Shown in pieces: positions 33,429 through 45,414 of a stretch of DNA of 64,000 nt (within the stretch, counting starts at the first letter, position 1; each line of letters starts with the position of its first letter). Under the pieces are notes generated by a model, which was not told the origin of the DNA, made no database searches, and worked only from the letters and a program-made list of their open reading frames with translations. The position numbers and the translations under genes were made by a program. This DNA comes from Puerhibacterium puerhi. GTDB lineage: Bacteria; Actinomycetota; Actinomycetes; Actinomycetales; Cellulomonadaceae. The stretch is taken from positions 45,279 to 109,278 of the forward strand of contig NZ_WUWN01000009.1 of assembly GCF_009846865.1 (NCBI RefSeq), read 5' to 3'.

Positions 33429-33461
33429 CGGGTGGGCATCGGGTGGGCATCGGGTGGGCTG
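33429..33461. repeat. 11-bp tandem repeat x3 between ligD and the RelA-type gene
   Basis: Three near-identical 11-bp units (CGGGTGGGCAT, CGGGTGGGCAT, CGGGTGGGCTG) in the divergent intergenic region 33393-33546, which otherwise holds a dyad at 33498-33523. Confidence 0.8.
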
Positions 33462-33497
33462 GGCGGGTGGGCTCGGCGACGTCCCGGACGCGTCTCA

Positions 33498-33539
33498 CAC
33501 GGGACGTTCACAGGTCCCCCGTGCCGGCGGCCCTACGGT
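33498..33539 (+). promoter_or_regulatory. dyad and -10 box upstream of the RelA-type gene
   Basis: CACGGGAC (33498-33505) and GTCCCCCGTG (33514-33523) form an imperfect dyad around an 8-nt spacer. TACGGT (33534-33539) follows and lies 7 nt before the GTG start. The dyad differs from the LAL-type operator. Confidence 0.4.
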
Positions 33540-33546
33540 GGAGGGC

Positions 33547-34344
33547 GTGACCGAGCCGCTCGCCGCCGACGACGCCCTGCGCCCCCCGATGCCCGACCCC
33601 GCGGTGGTGCGCGCGCGGATGCACGAGCTGCGGCGGCTGGTGCTGAACTACAAGTTCGGCATCGACGAGATCATGACGAAGATCTCGATCCTGCGCGACG
33701 AGTTCCGCCACATCCACGACTACAACCCGATCGAGCACGTCGGCTCGCGCCTGAAGTCGCTCGACTCCATCGCCGCCAAGTGCCGGCGCAAGGGCATCCC
33801 GCTGACGCCCGAGGGCATCCGGACGAAGATGTTCGACGTCGCCGGCGTGCGCATCACCTGCAGCTTCGTGTCCGACATCTACCGGGTGCGGGACATGCTG
33901 GCGGCGCAGAAGGATCTGACGCTCGTCGAGGAGCGCGACTACATCGCCCACCCCAAGGCGAACGGCTACAAGTCGCTGCACCTCATCGTCCAGGTGCCGG
34001 TCTACCTGTCGGACCGGGTCGAGGACGTCGTCGTGGAGATCCAGCTGCGCACCATCGCCATGGACTTCTGGGCGAGCCTGGAGCACAAGATCTACTACAA
34101 GTACGACCGGGACGTGCCGCGCCACCTGACCGACTCGCTCAAGCTGGCCGCCGACGTCGCGTGGTCGCTCGACAGCTCGATGGAGCGCATCCACGACGAG
34201 GTGCGCGCGATCGCGGGGGAGCGGGAGCCGGCCGAGCACCGCGACTCGCTGTTCAGCGCCCCCGAGATGGCCCAGGAGATGCTCGACGCCTTCTGGCGCA
34301 CGGCCGAGGCGGCCGACGACGTCGCGCGCCGCCAGGGGGACTGA
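33547..34344 (+). CDS. GTP pyrophosphokinase family protein (small alarmone synthetase-like)
   Basis: 265 residues, a lone RelA/SpoT synthetase domain without the HD hydrolase, TGS or ACT domains: a small alarmone synthetase that makes (p)ppGpp-type nucleotides from ATP and GTP/GDP. Visible blocks: HVGSRLKSLDSIAAKCRRKG, KMFDVAGVRITCSFVSDIYRVRDML, DYIAHPKANGYKSLHLIVQVPVY and EIQLRTIAMDFWASLEHKIYYK, with conserved R, D, E and Y positions. GTG 33547 lies 7 nt after TACGGT and also has GGAGGG upstream. Neighbours are ligD and the mycoredoxin-like gene, suggesting a stress setting. Confidence 0.9.
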   Translation: MTEPLAADDALRPPMPDPAVVRARMHELRRLVLNYKFGIDEIMTKISILRDEFRHIHDYNPIEHVGSRLKSLDSIAAKCRRKGIPLTPEGIRTKMFDVAGVRITCSFVSDIYRVRDMLAAQKDLTLVEERDYIAHPKANGYKSLHLIVQVPVYLSDRVEDVVVEIQLRTIAMDFWASLEHKIYYKYDRDVPRHLTDSLKLAADVAWSLDSSMERIHDEVRAIAGEREPAEHRDSLFSAPEMAQEMLDAFWRTAEAADDVARRQGD

Positions 34345-34421
34345 CAGGGGCGACCGGCAGGGCGAGCGCGAGTGGCGCACGGAACAGCGCCGGGTGCGCG
34401 CCCGCGCCTACCATCACGGCC

Positions 34422-34697
34422 ATGACCGACGGCACGACCGACCTCGCCCACCCCGCCCAGCTCACCATGTACGGCGCCGCCTGGTGCGGCGACTGCCGCC
34501 GCAGCAAGCGGCTGCTCGACGCCCGCGGCGTCGACTACGTGTACGTGGACCTCGAGGCGGACCCCACCAAGGCCGACGACGCGCACGCGATCTCCGGCCG
34601 CACCAACATCCCCGTCGTCGTGTTCCCGGACGGCGACCACTTCGTCGAGCCCACCGACGCGGAGCTGTCGGCCAAGCTCGACGCCGTGGGGCTGTGA
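34422..34697 (+). CDS. mycoredoxin / glutaredoxin-family protein
   Basis: 91 residues, thioredoxin fold with the redox motif WCGDC, then IPVVVFPDGDHFVEPTDAELSAKL, which contains the cis-proline and the mycoredoxin-like C-terminal pattern. Such proteins reduce mycothiol-mixed disulfides; specificity for mycothiol over NrdH-type reduction is inferred from the sequence after the cis-proline. The ATG lies 7 nt after TACCAT (34409-34414), a leaderless-type start. Its stop overlaps the next gene's GTG by GTGA. Confidence 0.85.
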   Translation: MTDGTTDLAHPAQLTMYGAAWCGDCRRSKRLLDARGVDYVYVDLEADPTKADDAHAISGRTNIPVVVFPDGDHFVEPTDAELSAKLDAVGL

Positions 34698-34933
34698 GCG
34701 TGGCCGACGGCGGCGTGCAGCTGCCCGTCGCGTGGGCGGTGGTGCTCGTCGTCACGGCCCTGTGGAACCTGCTGATCTGGCCGCGGTTCTTCCAGCGCGT
34801 CGCCAAGGACCCGCGCGCCACCGACGCCGCCGGGCGCCGCACCCGGTTCTACACGGTGCACGCCGTGCTCATCGGCGTGTCCCTGGTGCTGGCGCTCGCC
34901 GTCGGCGTGCTCGGGGTCGTCGCGCTCGTGTGA
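34694..34933 (+). CDS. SCO4848 family membrane protein
   Basis: 79 residues, two transmembrane helices flanking a short basic loop (LIWPRFFQRVAKDPRAT). This is the pattern of the SCO4848 family, small actinobacterial membrane proteins of unknown role. GTG at 34694 overlaps the mycoredoxin-like stop by GTGA, so the genes are co-translated; a second GTG at 34700 is possible. Too short to judge function. Confidence 0.8.
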   Translation: MSVADGGVQLPVAWAVVLVVTALWNLLIWPRFFQRVAKDPRATDAAGRRTRFYTVHAVLIGVSLVLALAVGVLGVVALV

Positions 34934-34993
34934 GCGACCGGCGGCGCGCCGACGTCGGTGGCGCGCCGCCGCAGGCCGGGCCAGCATGGGCTC

Positions 34994-36025
34994 ATGCGGT
35001 CGATCTGGAAGGGTGCCGTCTCGTTCGGCCTCGTCAACGTGCCGGTCAAGCTGTACAGCGCGACCGAGGACCACGACGTGCCGCTGCACCAGGTGCACGA
35101 CGCCGACGGCGGCCGCATCCGGTACCAGCGGGTGTGCGAGATCGACGGCAAGACGGTGCCGTACGAGCACATCGACCGCGCGTACGACGACGGCGAGCAC
35201 ACGGTCGTGCTCACCAAGGACGACCTGTCCGCCCTGCCCGCCGAGCGTGACCGCGAGATCGAGGTGGTCGAGTTCGTGCCGAGCGACCAGATCGACCCGA
35301 TCATGCTGGACCGCACGTACTACCTGGAGCCCGACTCCAAGTCCGCCAAGGCGTACGTGCTCCTGCGCCGCACGCTCGAGGAGACCGAGCGCTCCGCCGT
35401 CGTGAAGTTCGCGCTGCGCCAGCGCACCCGCCTGGCGGTGCTGCGCGTGCGCGGCAAGACGCTCGTGCTGCAGACGCTGCTGTGGGCGGACGAGGTGCGC
35501 GAGGCCGACTTCCCGTCGCTCGAGGACGACGTGACCGTCTCCGACCGCGAGCTGGCGATGTCGTCGCAGCTCGTGGAGAGCTTCGCGTCGGACTTCTCGC
35601 CCGAGGAGTTCACCGACGACTACCAGGTCCAGCTGCGCCAGCTCATCGAGGCGAAGATCGCCAAGGGCGAGTCGATCGACACCGCCGAGACGTTCGGCGA
35701 GCAGCCGGCCGAGGAGAGCGCCGAGGTGATCGACCTCATGGAGGCGCTGCGCAAGAGCGTCCAGGAGGCGCGGTCGCGCAAGGGTGGGGCCGCCGACGAC
35801 GGCGCGCAGGACGGCGAGAAGCAGGGCTCGTCGTCGAAGTCGGCCTCGAAGTCGTCCTCGACGTCGGCGAAGTCCTCGGGCTCGAAGTCGTCCTCGAAGT
35901 CCTCGGGCTCGAAGTCCTCGGGCTCGAAGTCGTCGGCGTCGAGGTCCTCGTCGGCCAAGGGCTCGTCGTCGAAGGACGACGCGTCGTCCTCGCGCCGGCG
36001 CACCGCCGCCCGCAAGACCGGCTGA
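34994..36025 (+). CDS. ku: non-homologous end joining protein Ku
   Basis: DNA-end-binding homodimer that recruits LigD. 343 residues. The core is clear: MRSIWKGAVSFGLVNVPVKLYSATEDHDVPLHQVH, then RIRYQRVCEIDGKTVPYEHI, IMLDRTYYLEPDSKSAKAY and LVLQTLLWADEVREADFP, ending in DLMEALRKSVQEARSRK. The last ~75 residues are a Ser/Lys/Gly low-complexity tail (many SSKS units), longer and more Ser-rich than the usual Lys-rich tail. ATG 34994 is 6 nt after CAGCAT. Encoded opposite ligD, 1.6 kb away. Confidence 0.94.
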   Translation: MRSIWKGAVSFGLVNVPVKLYSATEDHDVPLHQVHDADGGRIRYQRVCEIDGKTVPYEHIDRAYDDGEHTVVLTKDDLSALPAERDREIEVVEFVPSDQIDPIMLDRTYYLEPDSKSAKAYVLLRRTLEETERSAVVKFALRQRTRLAVLRVRGKTLVLQTLLWADEVREADFPSLEDDVTVSDRELAMSSQLVESFASDFSPEEFTDDYQVQLRQLIEAKIAKGESIDTAETFGEQPAEESAEVIDLMEALRKSVQEARSRKGGAADDGAQDGEKQGSSSKSASKSSSTSAKSSGSKSSSKSSGSKSSGSKSSASRSSSAKGSSSKDDASSSRRRTAARKTG

Positions 36026-36070
36026 CCTGCGCGCTGGCGTCGGCCGACCGGATCGTCCAGGGTGGTCGCG

Positions 36071-37792
36071 ATGACCCGCCCGCCCCGCCGCACCCCGCCC
36101 CGTCCGCTGCGCTGGACCGTGGCCACCGTCGGTGCCTTCCTGGCCTGCCTGCTGTTCGGGATCACCACGGCGACCGCCGACCTGTCCCTCGGCCCGCACA
36201 CCGCGCGGTACGAGATCTCGCTCGGCGGCGAGGTGACCGTCGACCTCGGCCCCCTCGGGACGCTGCAGATCGACTCGCCGGCGGGGCCGCTGGGTGTGGA
36301 CGTCACCGTCTCGGAGATCCCCGCCGACCTCACGGAGATCGACCGGGCCACGACGCTCGACGGGCTGCAGCGGGACCTGCAGAGCTACCTGCAGTTCTTC
36401 GGCGACCCCGCCACGACCGTCGCCTCGGTGGTGCGGGCGCTCGTCGTCGACGCCGTGCGACGCACGCTCGTGGCCATGGCCGTCGTCGTGGTGGCCGGCC
36501 TCGGGCTTCGCGCGCTGCTCGGGCGGGCGCGCCGGCGCGAGCTGTCGGCCTGGCTCGCCCCGCGCACCGCCGAGGTCACCGTGGGCGTCGTCGTGGTCGC
36601 GCTCGTGGCCGGCGGCCTGAGCGCCGACGACGTCGAGCCGGGGGAGCGCGGGGTGCCCACGTCGCCGGTGTTCCGGGGCACGGCGCTCGAGGGCGCGCGC
36701 ATCACCGGGCGGCTCGCGGGCGTCATCGACACCTACGGCGCCGAGCTGGTGGGCCTGTACCGGCAGAACGAGAAGTTCTACGACGACGCCCGCACCTCGC
36801 TCGTCGCGGCGTGGCAGGAGCGCCAGGCGGACGAGACGCAGCAGGCCCTCCGCGACGCCCTCGCCGCCGGCTCCGGGGCCCTGGAGGCGCTCGGGGCCCC
36901 GCCGGCGGGCGCCGGGGCGGGCCCGAGCCCCGTCCCGCCCTCGCCCTCGCCGTCGGCGCCGGCGCCGGACGAGGAGCCGGTGCGCCTGCTGGTGATCTCC
37001 GACCTGCACTGCAACACGAGCATGGCGCCCCTGGTCCGGGAGGTCGCCACGCGGGCGGGCATCGACGTGCTGCTCAACGCGGGCGACACGACGATGAACG
37101 GCACCGCCGTGGAGAAGGTCTGCGTCGACGCGTTCGCGTCCGCCCGCCCGTCCGGCGTGCCGATGGTCGTCTCCGACGGCAACCACGACTCGCAGGTCGT
37201 GTCCCAGGCGGAGCGGGCGAGCGGGCAGACCGTGCTCGACGGCGCGGTCGTGGAGGTGGCCGGCGTGCGCATCCTCGGCGACCGCGACCCGAACGAGACG
37301 CGCGTGGGCGGCGGGACGTCGTCGGTCGAGTCCGCGGTCGACGAGGGGCGCCGGCTGCGGGACGTGGCGTGCGACGCCGGCGACGTCGACCTGCTGCTGA
37401 TCCACACCCCGTCGGTCGGGGACGCGGCGATGCACTCCGGCTGCGTGCCGTTCCAGGTCTCCGGGCACACCCACACGCGCTACGACCCGACGGCGTTCGG
37501 TCTCGGGGTGCGGTACGTCAACGGCTCCACCGCGGGCGCCGCCCCGAACCAGCCCACCGTGGGGCCGCTGCACGGCACCGCGGAGATGACGCTGCTCGAG
37601 TTCGACCCGGCGCAGGACCGGTTCACGCGCTGGAAGCTCGTCGAGGTGCGGCCGGACGCCACCGCGTCGGTGGGCGCCTGGCAGGACGTGCCGCCGCCGG
37701 TGGCGCCGCCCGCCTCGGGCATCGTGCCCGTGCCGGACGCCGTCGGGGCCGCTCCCTCGGGGGCGGCGCCGTCCGGCACCGCGTCGCCGTAG
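36071..37792 (+). CDS. membrane-anchored metallophosphoesterase
   Basis: 573 residues. An N-terminal membrane helix (about 14-34), a ~90-residue region, a second and third hydrophobic helix (about 135-160 and 175-195), a Pro/Ser linker and a calcineurin-like phosphoesterase domain (about 305-540). Metal motifs: DLHCNTS, GDTTMNG, SDGNHDS, HTPS and GHTHTR. The catalytic domain is predicted extracytoplasmic or cytoplasmic depending on helix count, which I cannot fix. It hydrolyses a phosphoester of unknown identity. ATG 36071 preferred over GTG 36062. Starts 45 bases after ku. Confidence 0.87.
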   Translation: MTRPPRRTPPRPLRWTVATVGAFLACLLFGITTATADLSLGPHTARYEISLGGEVTVDLGPLGTLQIDSPAGPLGVDVTVSEIPADLTEIDRATTLDGLQRDLQSYLQFFGDPATTVASVVRALVVDAVRRTLVAMAVVVVAGLGLRALLGRARRRELSAWLAPRTAEVTVGVVVVALVAGGLSADDVEPGERGVPTSPVFRGTALEGARITGRLAGVIDTYGAELVGLYRQNEKFYDDARTSLVAAWQERQADETQQALRDALAAGSGALEALGAPPAGAGAGPSPVPPSPSPSAPAPDEEPVRLLVISDLHCNTSMAPLVREVATRAGIDVLLNAGDTTMNGTAVEKVCVDAFASARPSGVPMVVSDGNHDSQVVSQAERASGQTVLDGAVVEVAGVRILGDRDPNETRVGGGTSSVESAVDEGRRLRDVACDAGDVDLLLIHTPSVGDAAMHSGCVPFQVSGHTHTRYDPTAFGLGVRYVNGSTAGAAPNQPTVGPLHGTAEMTLLEFDPAQDRFTRWKLVEVRPDATASVGAWQDVPPPVAPPASGIVPVPDAVGAAPSGAAPSGTASP

Positions 37793-37802
37793 GCTCGGGG
37801 CC

Positions 37803-38525
37803 GTGGCACCCGAGCTCAGCACCGACCCGAGCACGCCCGAGCGGCCGGACCCCGACACGCTGACGCCGGTCGCGCAGGACTACCTCAAGGCCGTGTGGTC
37901 GGCCCTGGAGTGGTCCGACGACCGCGTCACGACGGGTCAGCTCGCCGACCGGCTCGGCGTCGGTCCCTCGACGGTCTCGGAGACGGTGCGGCGCCTGGCC
38001 GACCAGGGGCTGCTCGAGCACGAGCCGTACCGCGGGGTGGGCCTGACCGAGCTCGGCCGGGCGTACGCCCTGGTCATGGTGCGCCGCCACCGCCTCATCG
38101 AGACGTGGCTGGTGCGCCAGCTCGGCTACACCTGGGACGAGGTGCACGACGAGGCCGAGAGGCTCGAGCACGCGGTCTCCGACCTCCTCGTCGAGCGGCT
38201 CGACGCGCAGCTGGGCCGCCCGGTGCGCGACCCGCACGGGGACCCGATCCCCACCGCCGACGGGCGGGTGCTGCGCCCCGACGCCGTGCCGCTCGGTGCG
38301 CTGGCCGACGGCGCGGGCGGGGTGGTCGCGCGCATCTCCGACGCCGACCCCGGGGCGCTGCGGCGGCTCGCCGGGCTCGGCATCGAGCTCGACGTGCGCG
38401 TGACGGTCACCGGCCGGCGCGAGCGCGCCGGCACCGTGGCGCTGGCCTGGCACGCCGACGGCGTGGCGCGCGCCACGGAGCTCGACGCCCTCGCGGCGTC
38501 GCGCATCTGGGTGGTCCCGGCGTAG
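37803..38525 (+). CDS. DtxR/MntR family metal-dependent repressor
   Basis: 240 residues: winged helix (about 20-80, TTGQLADRLGVGPSTVSETVRRL), metal-binding/dimer domain (about 81-150) and C-terminal SH3-like FeoA domain (about 165-238). At the primary metal site the aligned ligands appear to be D26, E119, E122 and H123, with H96, E100 and H115 near the ancillary site. The Asp and Glu replace the Met and Cys used by DtxR/IdeR, which suggests manganese rather than iron sensing (alignment by eye). GTG 37803 follows TAGGCT (37790-37795) by 7 nt; the -10 box overlaps the phosphoesterase stop. Confidence 0.9.
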   Translation: MAPELSTDPSTPERPDPDTLTPVAQDYLKAVWSALEWSDDRVTTGQLADRLGVGPSTVSETVRRLADQGLLEHEPYRGVGLTELGRAYALVMVRRHRLIETWLVRQLGYTWDEVHDEAERLEHAVSDLLVERLDAQLGRPVRDPHGDPIPTADGRVLRPDAVPLGALADGAGGVVARISDADPGALRRLAGLGIELDVRVTVTGRRERAGTVALAWHADGVARATELDALAASRIWVVPA

Positions 38526-38614
38526 CCTTCTGGCATCCCCACGAGGCCGTGCGTGCCGGGCTGGGGCGCGCGGTCGAAACGATACGACGCCCTCGTCCCC
38601 CCGGAGGAGACCCA

Positions 38615-39838
38615 GTGACCGCACCCACGACCACGGCCGCACCCGCCCCCGCGCCGGCCCGCAAGGGGTCGCCGCGCGTCGGCGCCGCGCTGTTCGCCCT
38701 GGCCGTCGGCGGCTTCACGATCGGCACCACCGAGTTCGCCACGATGGGCCTGCTGCCGCAGATCGGCGCCGACCTCGGGGCGAGCGACCCCGTCGTCGGC
38801 CACGCCATCACCGCCTACGCCCTCGGCGTCGTCGTGGGGGCGCCGCTGCTCACCGTGGCCGCGGCCCGCATGTCCCGCCAGCGGCTCCTGCTGCTGCTCA
38901 TGGGGGTCTACACGGCGGCCAACCTGCTCTCGGCGGCGGCCCCGAGCATCGAGCTGCTCGTGGCGGGCCGGTTCCTCGCCGGCCTGCCGCACGGCGCCTT
39001 CTTCGGCGTCGGCGCGGCCGTCGGGGCGGCCGTGGCCGGCCCGGGGCGCCGCGGCCATGCCGTCTCGATGATGATGACCGGCCTGACCATCGCGAACGTC
39101 GTCGGGGTGCCCCTGTCGACGTGGGTCGGCCAGGTGCTCGGCTGGCGCGCCGCCTTCCTGCTCATCGGCGTGCTCGGCGCCGCGACGCTCGCGGGCCTGC
39201 TCGCGTTCGTGCCGCACGACGGGCCGGTGGACTCCTCGGCGCGCCGCGAGGTGCAGGCGCTGCGCAACGGCCCGCTGTGGATCGGCTTCGCCGCCGGGTC
39301 GATCGGCTTCGGCGGCCTCTTCGCCGTCTACTCCTACGTGGCGCCGACCGTCACCAAGGTCTCCGGCATCGCCGAGGGGCACGTGCCGTGGGTGCTCGCG
39401 GTGTTCGGCGTCGGGATGACCGTGGGCACGCTGCTGGGCGGCCGGCTGGCGGACCGCGACGTGCTCGGCACCGTCGTCGGCGGGTTCGTCGCGACCGGCG
39501 TCTCGCTGGTGCTGTTCGCCCTCGTCGGCGGCGCCCCGGCGCCGGCGATCGCCGCGCTGTTCCTGCTCGGCGTCACCTCGCAGGTGCTCGGCCTGGCGCT
39601 GCAGACGCGCCTGATGGACCTCTCGCCGCGCGCCCAGTCGCTCGGCGCGGCCCTGTGCCACTCCGCCCTCAACACGGGCAACGCCGCCGGTGCCTTCTTC
39701 GGCGGCCTGGTCATCGCGGCCGGCTGGGGCTACCTCGCCCCCGCCTGGACCGGGGCGGCGCTCACCGCGCTCGGCCTCGCGCTGCTGCTGGCCTTCGGCC
39801 GCCAGAAGGTCGTGCACCGGCCCGAGTCCGACGGGTGA
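38615..39838 (+). CDS. MFS transporter, DHA1 / AraJ-like
   Basis: 407 residues, twelve helices. Typical of arabinose-efflux/drug-efflux DHA1 members: GGFTIGTTEFATMGLLPQIGADLG near the N-terminus, PHGAFFGVGAAVGAAVA in helix 4-5, and ALCHSALNTGNAAGAFFGG near the end. Substrate unknown. The GTG at 38615 has GGAGGAG 8 bases upstream. Begins 89 bases after the MntR-like gene and ends before the 63-nt hairpin at 39876. Confidence 0.88.
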   Translation: MTAPTTTAAPAPAPARKGSPRVGAALFALAVGGFTIGTTEFATMGLLPQIGADLGASDPVVGHAITAYALGVVVGAPLLTVAAARMSRQRLLLLLMGVYTAANLLSAAAPSIELLVAGRFLAGLPHGAFFGVGAAVGAAVAGPGRRGHAVSMMMTGLTIANVVGVPLSTWVGQVLGWRAAFLLIGVLGAATLAGLLAFVPHDGPVDSSARREVQALRNGPLWIGFAAGSIGFGGLFAVYSYVAPTVTKVSGIAEGHVPWVLAVFGVGMTVGTLLGGRLADRDVLGTVVGGFVATGVSLVLFALVGGAPAPAIAALFLLGVTSQVLGLALQTRLMDLSPRAQSLGAALCHSALNTGNAAGAFFGGLVIAAGWGYLAPAWTGAALTALGLALLLAFGRQKVVHRPESDG

Positions 39839-39875
39839 CGCGCGGGCCGGCCGCCCCACCGGCCGCCCCACCGGC

Positions 39876-39938
39876 GCCGACGGCCAGGGAAGTGGGACGA
39901 AACTCGCGAGGTTTCGTCCCGCTTCCCTAGCCGTCGGC
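39876..39938. terminator. long near-perfect hairpin (28-bp stem)
   Basis: Arms 39876-39903 and 39911-39938 pair over 28 bp with only two wobble positions; the loop is 7 nt (TCGCGAG). The inner part reads GTGGGACGAAAC and its complement. It lies 37 bases past the MFS stop. It is much longer than needed for a terminator, lacks a U tract, and may be a dispersed repeat serving as one. Confidence 0.7.
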
Positions 39939-40045
39939 CGCAGCCGGCGGCGGTAGCTCGGTCGCACGAGCCCGGGGTGGGCCGGGCGGGCCGTGCGCCC
40001 CGCGGCTCCCCGGGAGGTGACAGGTTCGTGCGGTACCTTGCCCCC

Positions 40046-40735
40046 GTGACCCGGACCCCCGTCGGCGCCGCCACCGGCGCCGCGACCGCCGCCTCGGACG
40101 TCGACCTCCCGGCCGGGGACGCCGGTGACGCCGCCCTGGAGGGCGTGCGCCCGCTGCGGGACCGCACGCTGGCGATCGTCCTGGTCGTCCTCGGCGCGGT
40201 CGCGTTCCTCGCCTCGGGCGAGCTGGCGATCGAGCGGTACCTCACGCTGGTCGACCCGATGCACGCGCTGAGCTGCACGCTCAACCCGCTGGTCGACTGC
40301 GGCCCGGCCATGAACTCCTGGCAGGGCCGGCTGCTCGGGTTCCCCAACCCCTACATCGGCCTCGTCGCGTTCCCCGTGGTCATCACCACCGGCGTGCTGT
40401 GGCTGACGGGCTACCGGCCCCCGCGGTGGTACCGGCTGTCGCTGCTGGGCGGCACCGTCCTGGGCCAGGCGCTGATCTTCTTCCTGATGTTCACGATCCT
40501 GCACGAGCTGCGCTCGATCTGCCTGTACTGCGCGGTGGTGTGGACGTGCATGTGGCCGCTGCTGTGGCTGCAGGTGGTGCACGCCCTGCAGACCCGCGCG
40601 CTGCCCGCGCCGGACGGCCTGCGCCGCTTCGCCGTCGGCAACCGCGGCCTGGTGCTCGGCCTCGGCTACGTGGTCGCCGTGCTGTGGGTCGCGCTGACCA
40701 TGGGCCGCCAGCTCGTCGCGTCCTTCCTGGGCTGA
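40046..40735 (+). CDS. vitamin K epoxide reductase (VKOR) family protein
   Basis: 229 residues, four to five transmembrane helices. The family cysteines are present: a pair in [14 protein letters not shown] and the CxxC active site in ICLYCAVVW, with a conserved Ser/Asn loop (GFPNPYIGL). Bacterial VKORs reoxidise DsbA-like proteins, passing electrons to menaquinone, and so support disulfide formation outside the cell. No fused thioredoxin domain. GTG 40046 lies 6 nt after TACCTT (40034-40039), which fixes this start over the in-frame GTG at 39977. G/C tracts after the stop may terminate it. Confidence 0.9.
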   Translation: MTRTPVGAATGAATAASDVDLPAGDAGDAALEGVRPLRDRTLAIVLVVLGAVAFLASGELAIERYLTLVDPMHALSCTLNPLVDCGPAMNSWQGRLLGFPNPYIGLVAFPVVITTGVLWLTGYRPPRWYRLSLLGGTVLGQALIFFLMFTILHELRSICLYCAVVWTCMWPLLWLQVVHALQTRALPAPDGLRRFAVGNRGLVLGLGYVVAVLWVALTMGRQLVASFLG

Positions 40736-40823
40736 CGCCCCGCCGCCCCGCCGCCCCGCCGCCGGGCGGGCGGGCGGGAAATGCGGGGAAGGAGCGCCCC
40801 GCGGCGGCACTAAGATCGTCCGG

Positions 40824-43787
<2,964 letters not shown>

Positions 43788-43797
43788 CGCCCCGGCC

Positions 43798-45414
43798 GTG
43801 ACGTCCCCCGTCGAGGGGGCCTACGAGCGCGCCCGCCGCGCGTTCGCGGGCCCGATGCTGGCGCTGCTGCACAAGCGGCACGCCCCGCTGGTCGTGGCGC
43901 TGCTCGGCGCCCTGTTCACGCCCGAGCGCGCCGCCGTGCCGGTGGCCGACGCGCACACCGAGCTGGACGAGGCGCTGCGCGCGCTGCGGGCGGCCGGGCA
44001 CGCGGACCTGCCCGAGGGCAGCGCCCGCGACCTGTGCCGCCAGTGGGTCGCCGAGAGCTGGCTCGTGCGGCAGGTGCCCGAGGGCGGCGACGAGGAGTAC
44101 CGCCTGACGGCGCACGCCGTCGACGCGCTCGACGTCGCCGCCCGCGCCGGGGGGCCGCGCACGCGCGTCACCCGCTCGCGCGTGCGCACGCTGCTCGACG
44201 CCGTCGAGCGGCTGGCGCAGGACGTGGACCCGGACGTGGAGGCGCGCAAGGCGCGGCTGCGCGCCGACGTCGCCCGCGCGAGCGCGGAGCTCGAGCGGCT
44301 CGAGGTCGGCGGGCAGGTGGAGACGCCCGACCCCGAGCAGCTGCTCGAGGAGGCGGAGAACGTCCTGTTCCTCGTGCGCGAGCTGCCCGCCGACTTCGCG
44401 CGCGTGGCGGAGAGCATCAAGGCGCTGCAGCGGCGCGTGGTCACGGCCCTGCGCCAGGACGACCGGCCGACGGGCGAGGTGCTCGCCGAGTACCTCGAGC
44501 AGGCCGAGCACCTGCTGGAGTCGACGGCGGAGGGCCGGGCGTTCGCCGGCGCGGTGCGCCTGCTCGGTGACGCCGCGCGCCTGGACGCGCTGGCCGGGCA
44601 GCTGGACGTGGTCCTGCGCCACCCGTTCGCCGCCGGGCTGGACCCCCAGCAGCGGGCGGAGCTGCGGGGCATCACCCGGCAGATCGAGCAGGGTCTCGAC
44701 GACGTGCTCACCGCGCAGCGCCGGGCGTCGCACGTCATCACGACGCAGGTGCGCCACCACGACCCGCTGCGCGACCGGCAGGTCGACGACCTGCTGCGCG
44801 ACGTCGTCGCAGCGCTCGCCGACTGGGTGCCGGGCACGCGGCGCGGCCAGGGCGTGGACGCGCTGCGGCGGCTGCCGCGCGCCGAGCTCGGGCGACTGCG
44901 CCGCACGCTGCACGACCTGCGGCCGGACGAGCCGCCGGCGCCGCTGACCGGGTCGACGGGCTGGGACGAGGACCTCGAGGTGTCGCTCGAGGACGCGCGC
45001 GCCTGGGGCGGCCCGCAGTACGCCGACCTCGAGGCGCACCTGCGCCGGCTCGCCGCCGGGCGCGCCGTCGAGGACGGCGAGGACGCCGGCGCGGCCGTCG
45101 ACGTGGCCGAGGCGTTCGAGAGCGCGCCGGACTCCCTGCGCCGGCCGGTGGACCTCGTGGGCCTGCTCGAGCTGGCGGCGCGGTCCGCGCCGGCCGCCGG
45201 CGGCGGGGCGGGAGCCGGCGCGGCGGACGCGGCGCCCGTGTCCGTGGTGACGGCCGTGCGGCCGGACGGGACGCGGCGGCGGTTCGCGTTCGCGCGCGCC
45301 GGCGTCCGGGCCGGCGGCGCGCAGGACGGCGGGGCGCAGGGCGGCGGGCAGGGCGGCGGGCAGGACGGCGCGCGGGACGGGCAGGACCAGGACTGGACGG
45401 GGGAGCGGGCGTGA
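43798..45414 (+). CDS. jetA: JetA: DUF3375 kleisin-like subunit of a Wadjet/MksF-type complex
   Basis: 538 residues, largely helical, DUF3375 pattern ([33 protein letters not shown] at the start; a central helical repeat with [31 protein letters not shown], shown in part). It is the MukF/kleisin-like part of Jet complexes, which extrude and cleave plasmid DNA. The C-terminal ~30 residues are a Gly/Gln/Asp-rich tail. GTG start 10 bases after leuS; the jetB GTG overlaps its stop (GTGA). Likely co-transcribed with leuS unless a promoter lies in leuS. Confidence 0.9.
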   Translation: MTSPVEGAYERARRAFAGPMLALLHKRHAPLVVALLGALFTPERAAVPVADAHTELDEALRALRAAGHADLPEGSARDLCRQWVAESWLVRQVPEGGDEEYRLTAHAVDALDVAARAGGPRTRVTRSRVRTLLDAVERLAQDVDPDVEARKARLRADVARASAELERLEVGGQVETPDPEQLLEEAENVLFLVRELPADFARVAESIKALQRRVVTALRQDDRPTGEVLAEYLEQAEHLLESTAEGRAFAGAVRLLGDAARLDALAGQLDVVLRHPFAAGLDPQQRAELRGITRQIEQGLDDVLTAQRRASHVITTQVRHHDPLRDRQVDDLLRDVVAALADWVPGTRRGQGVDALRRLPRAELGRLRRTLHDLRPDEPPAPLTGSTGWDEDLEVSLEDARAWGGPQYADLEAHLRRLAAGRAVEDGEDAGAAVDVAEAFESAPDSLRRPVDLVGLLELAARSAPAAGGGAGAGAADAAPVSVVTAVRPDGTRRRFAFARAGVRAGGAQDGGAQGGGQGGGQDGARDGQDQDWTGERA

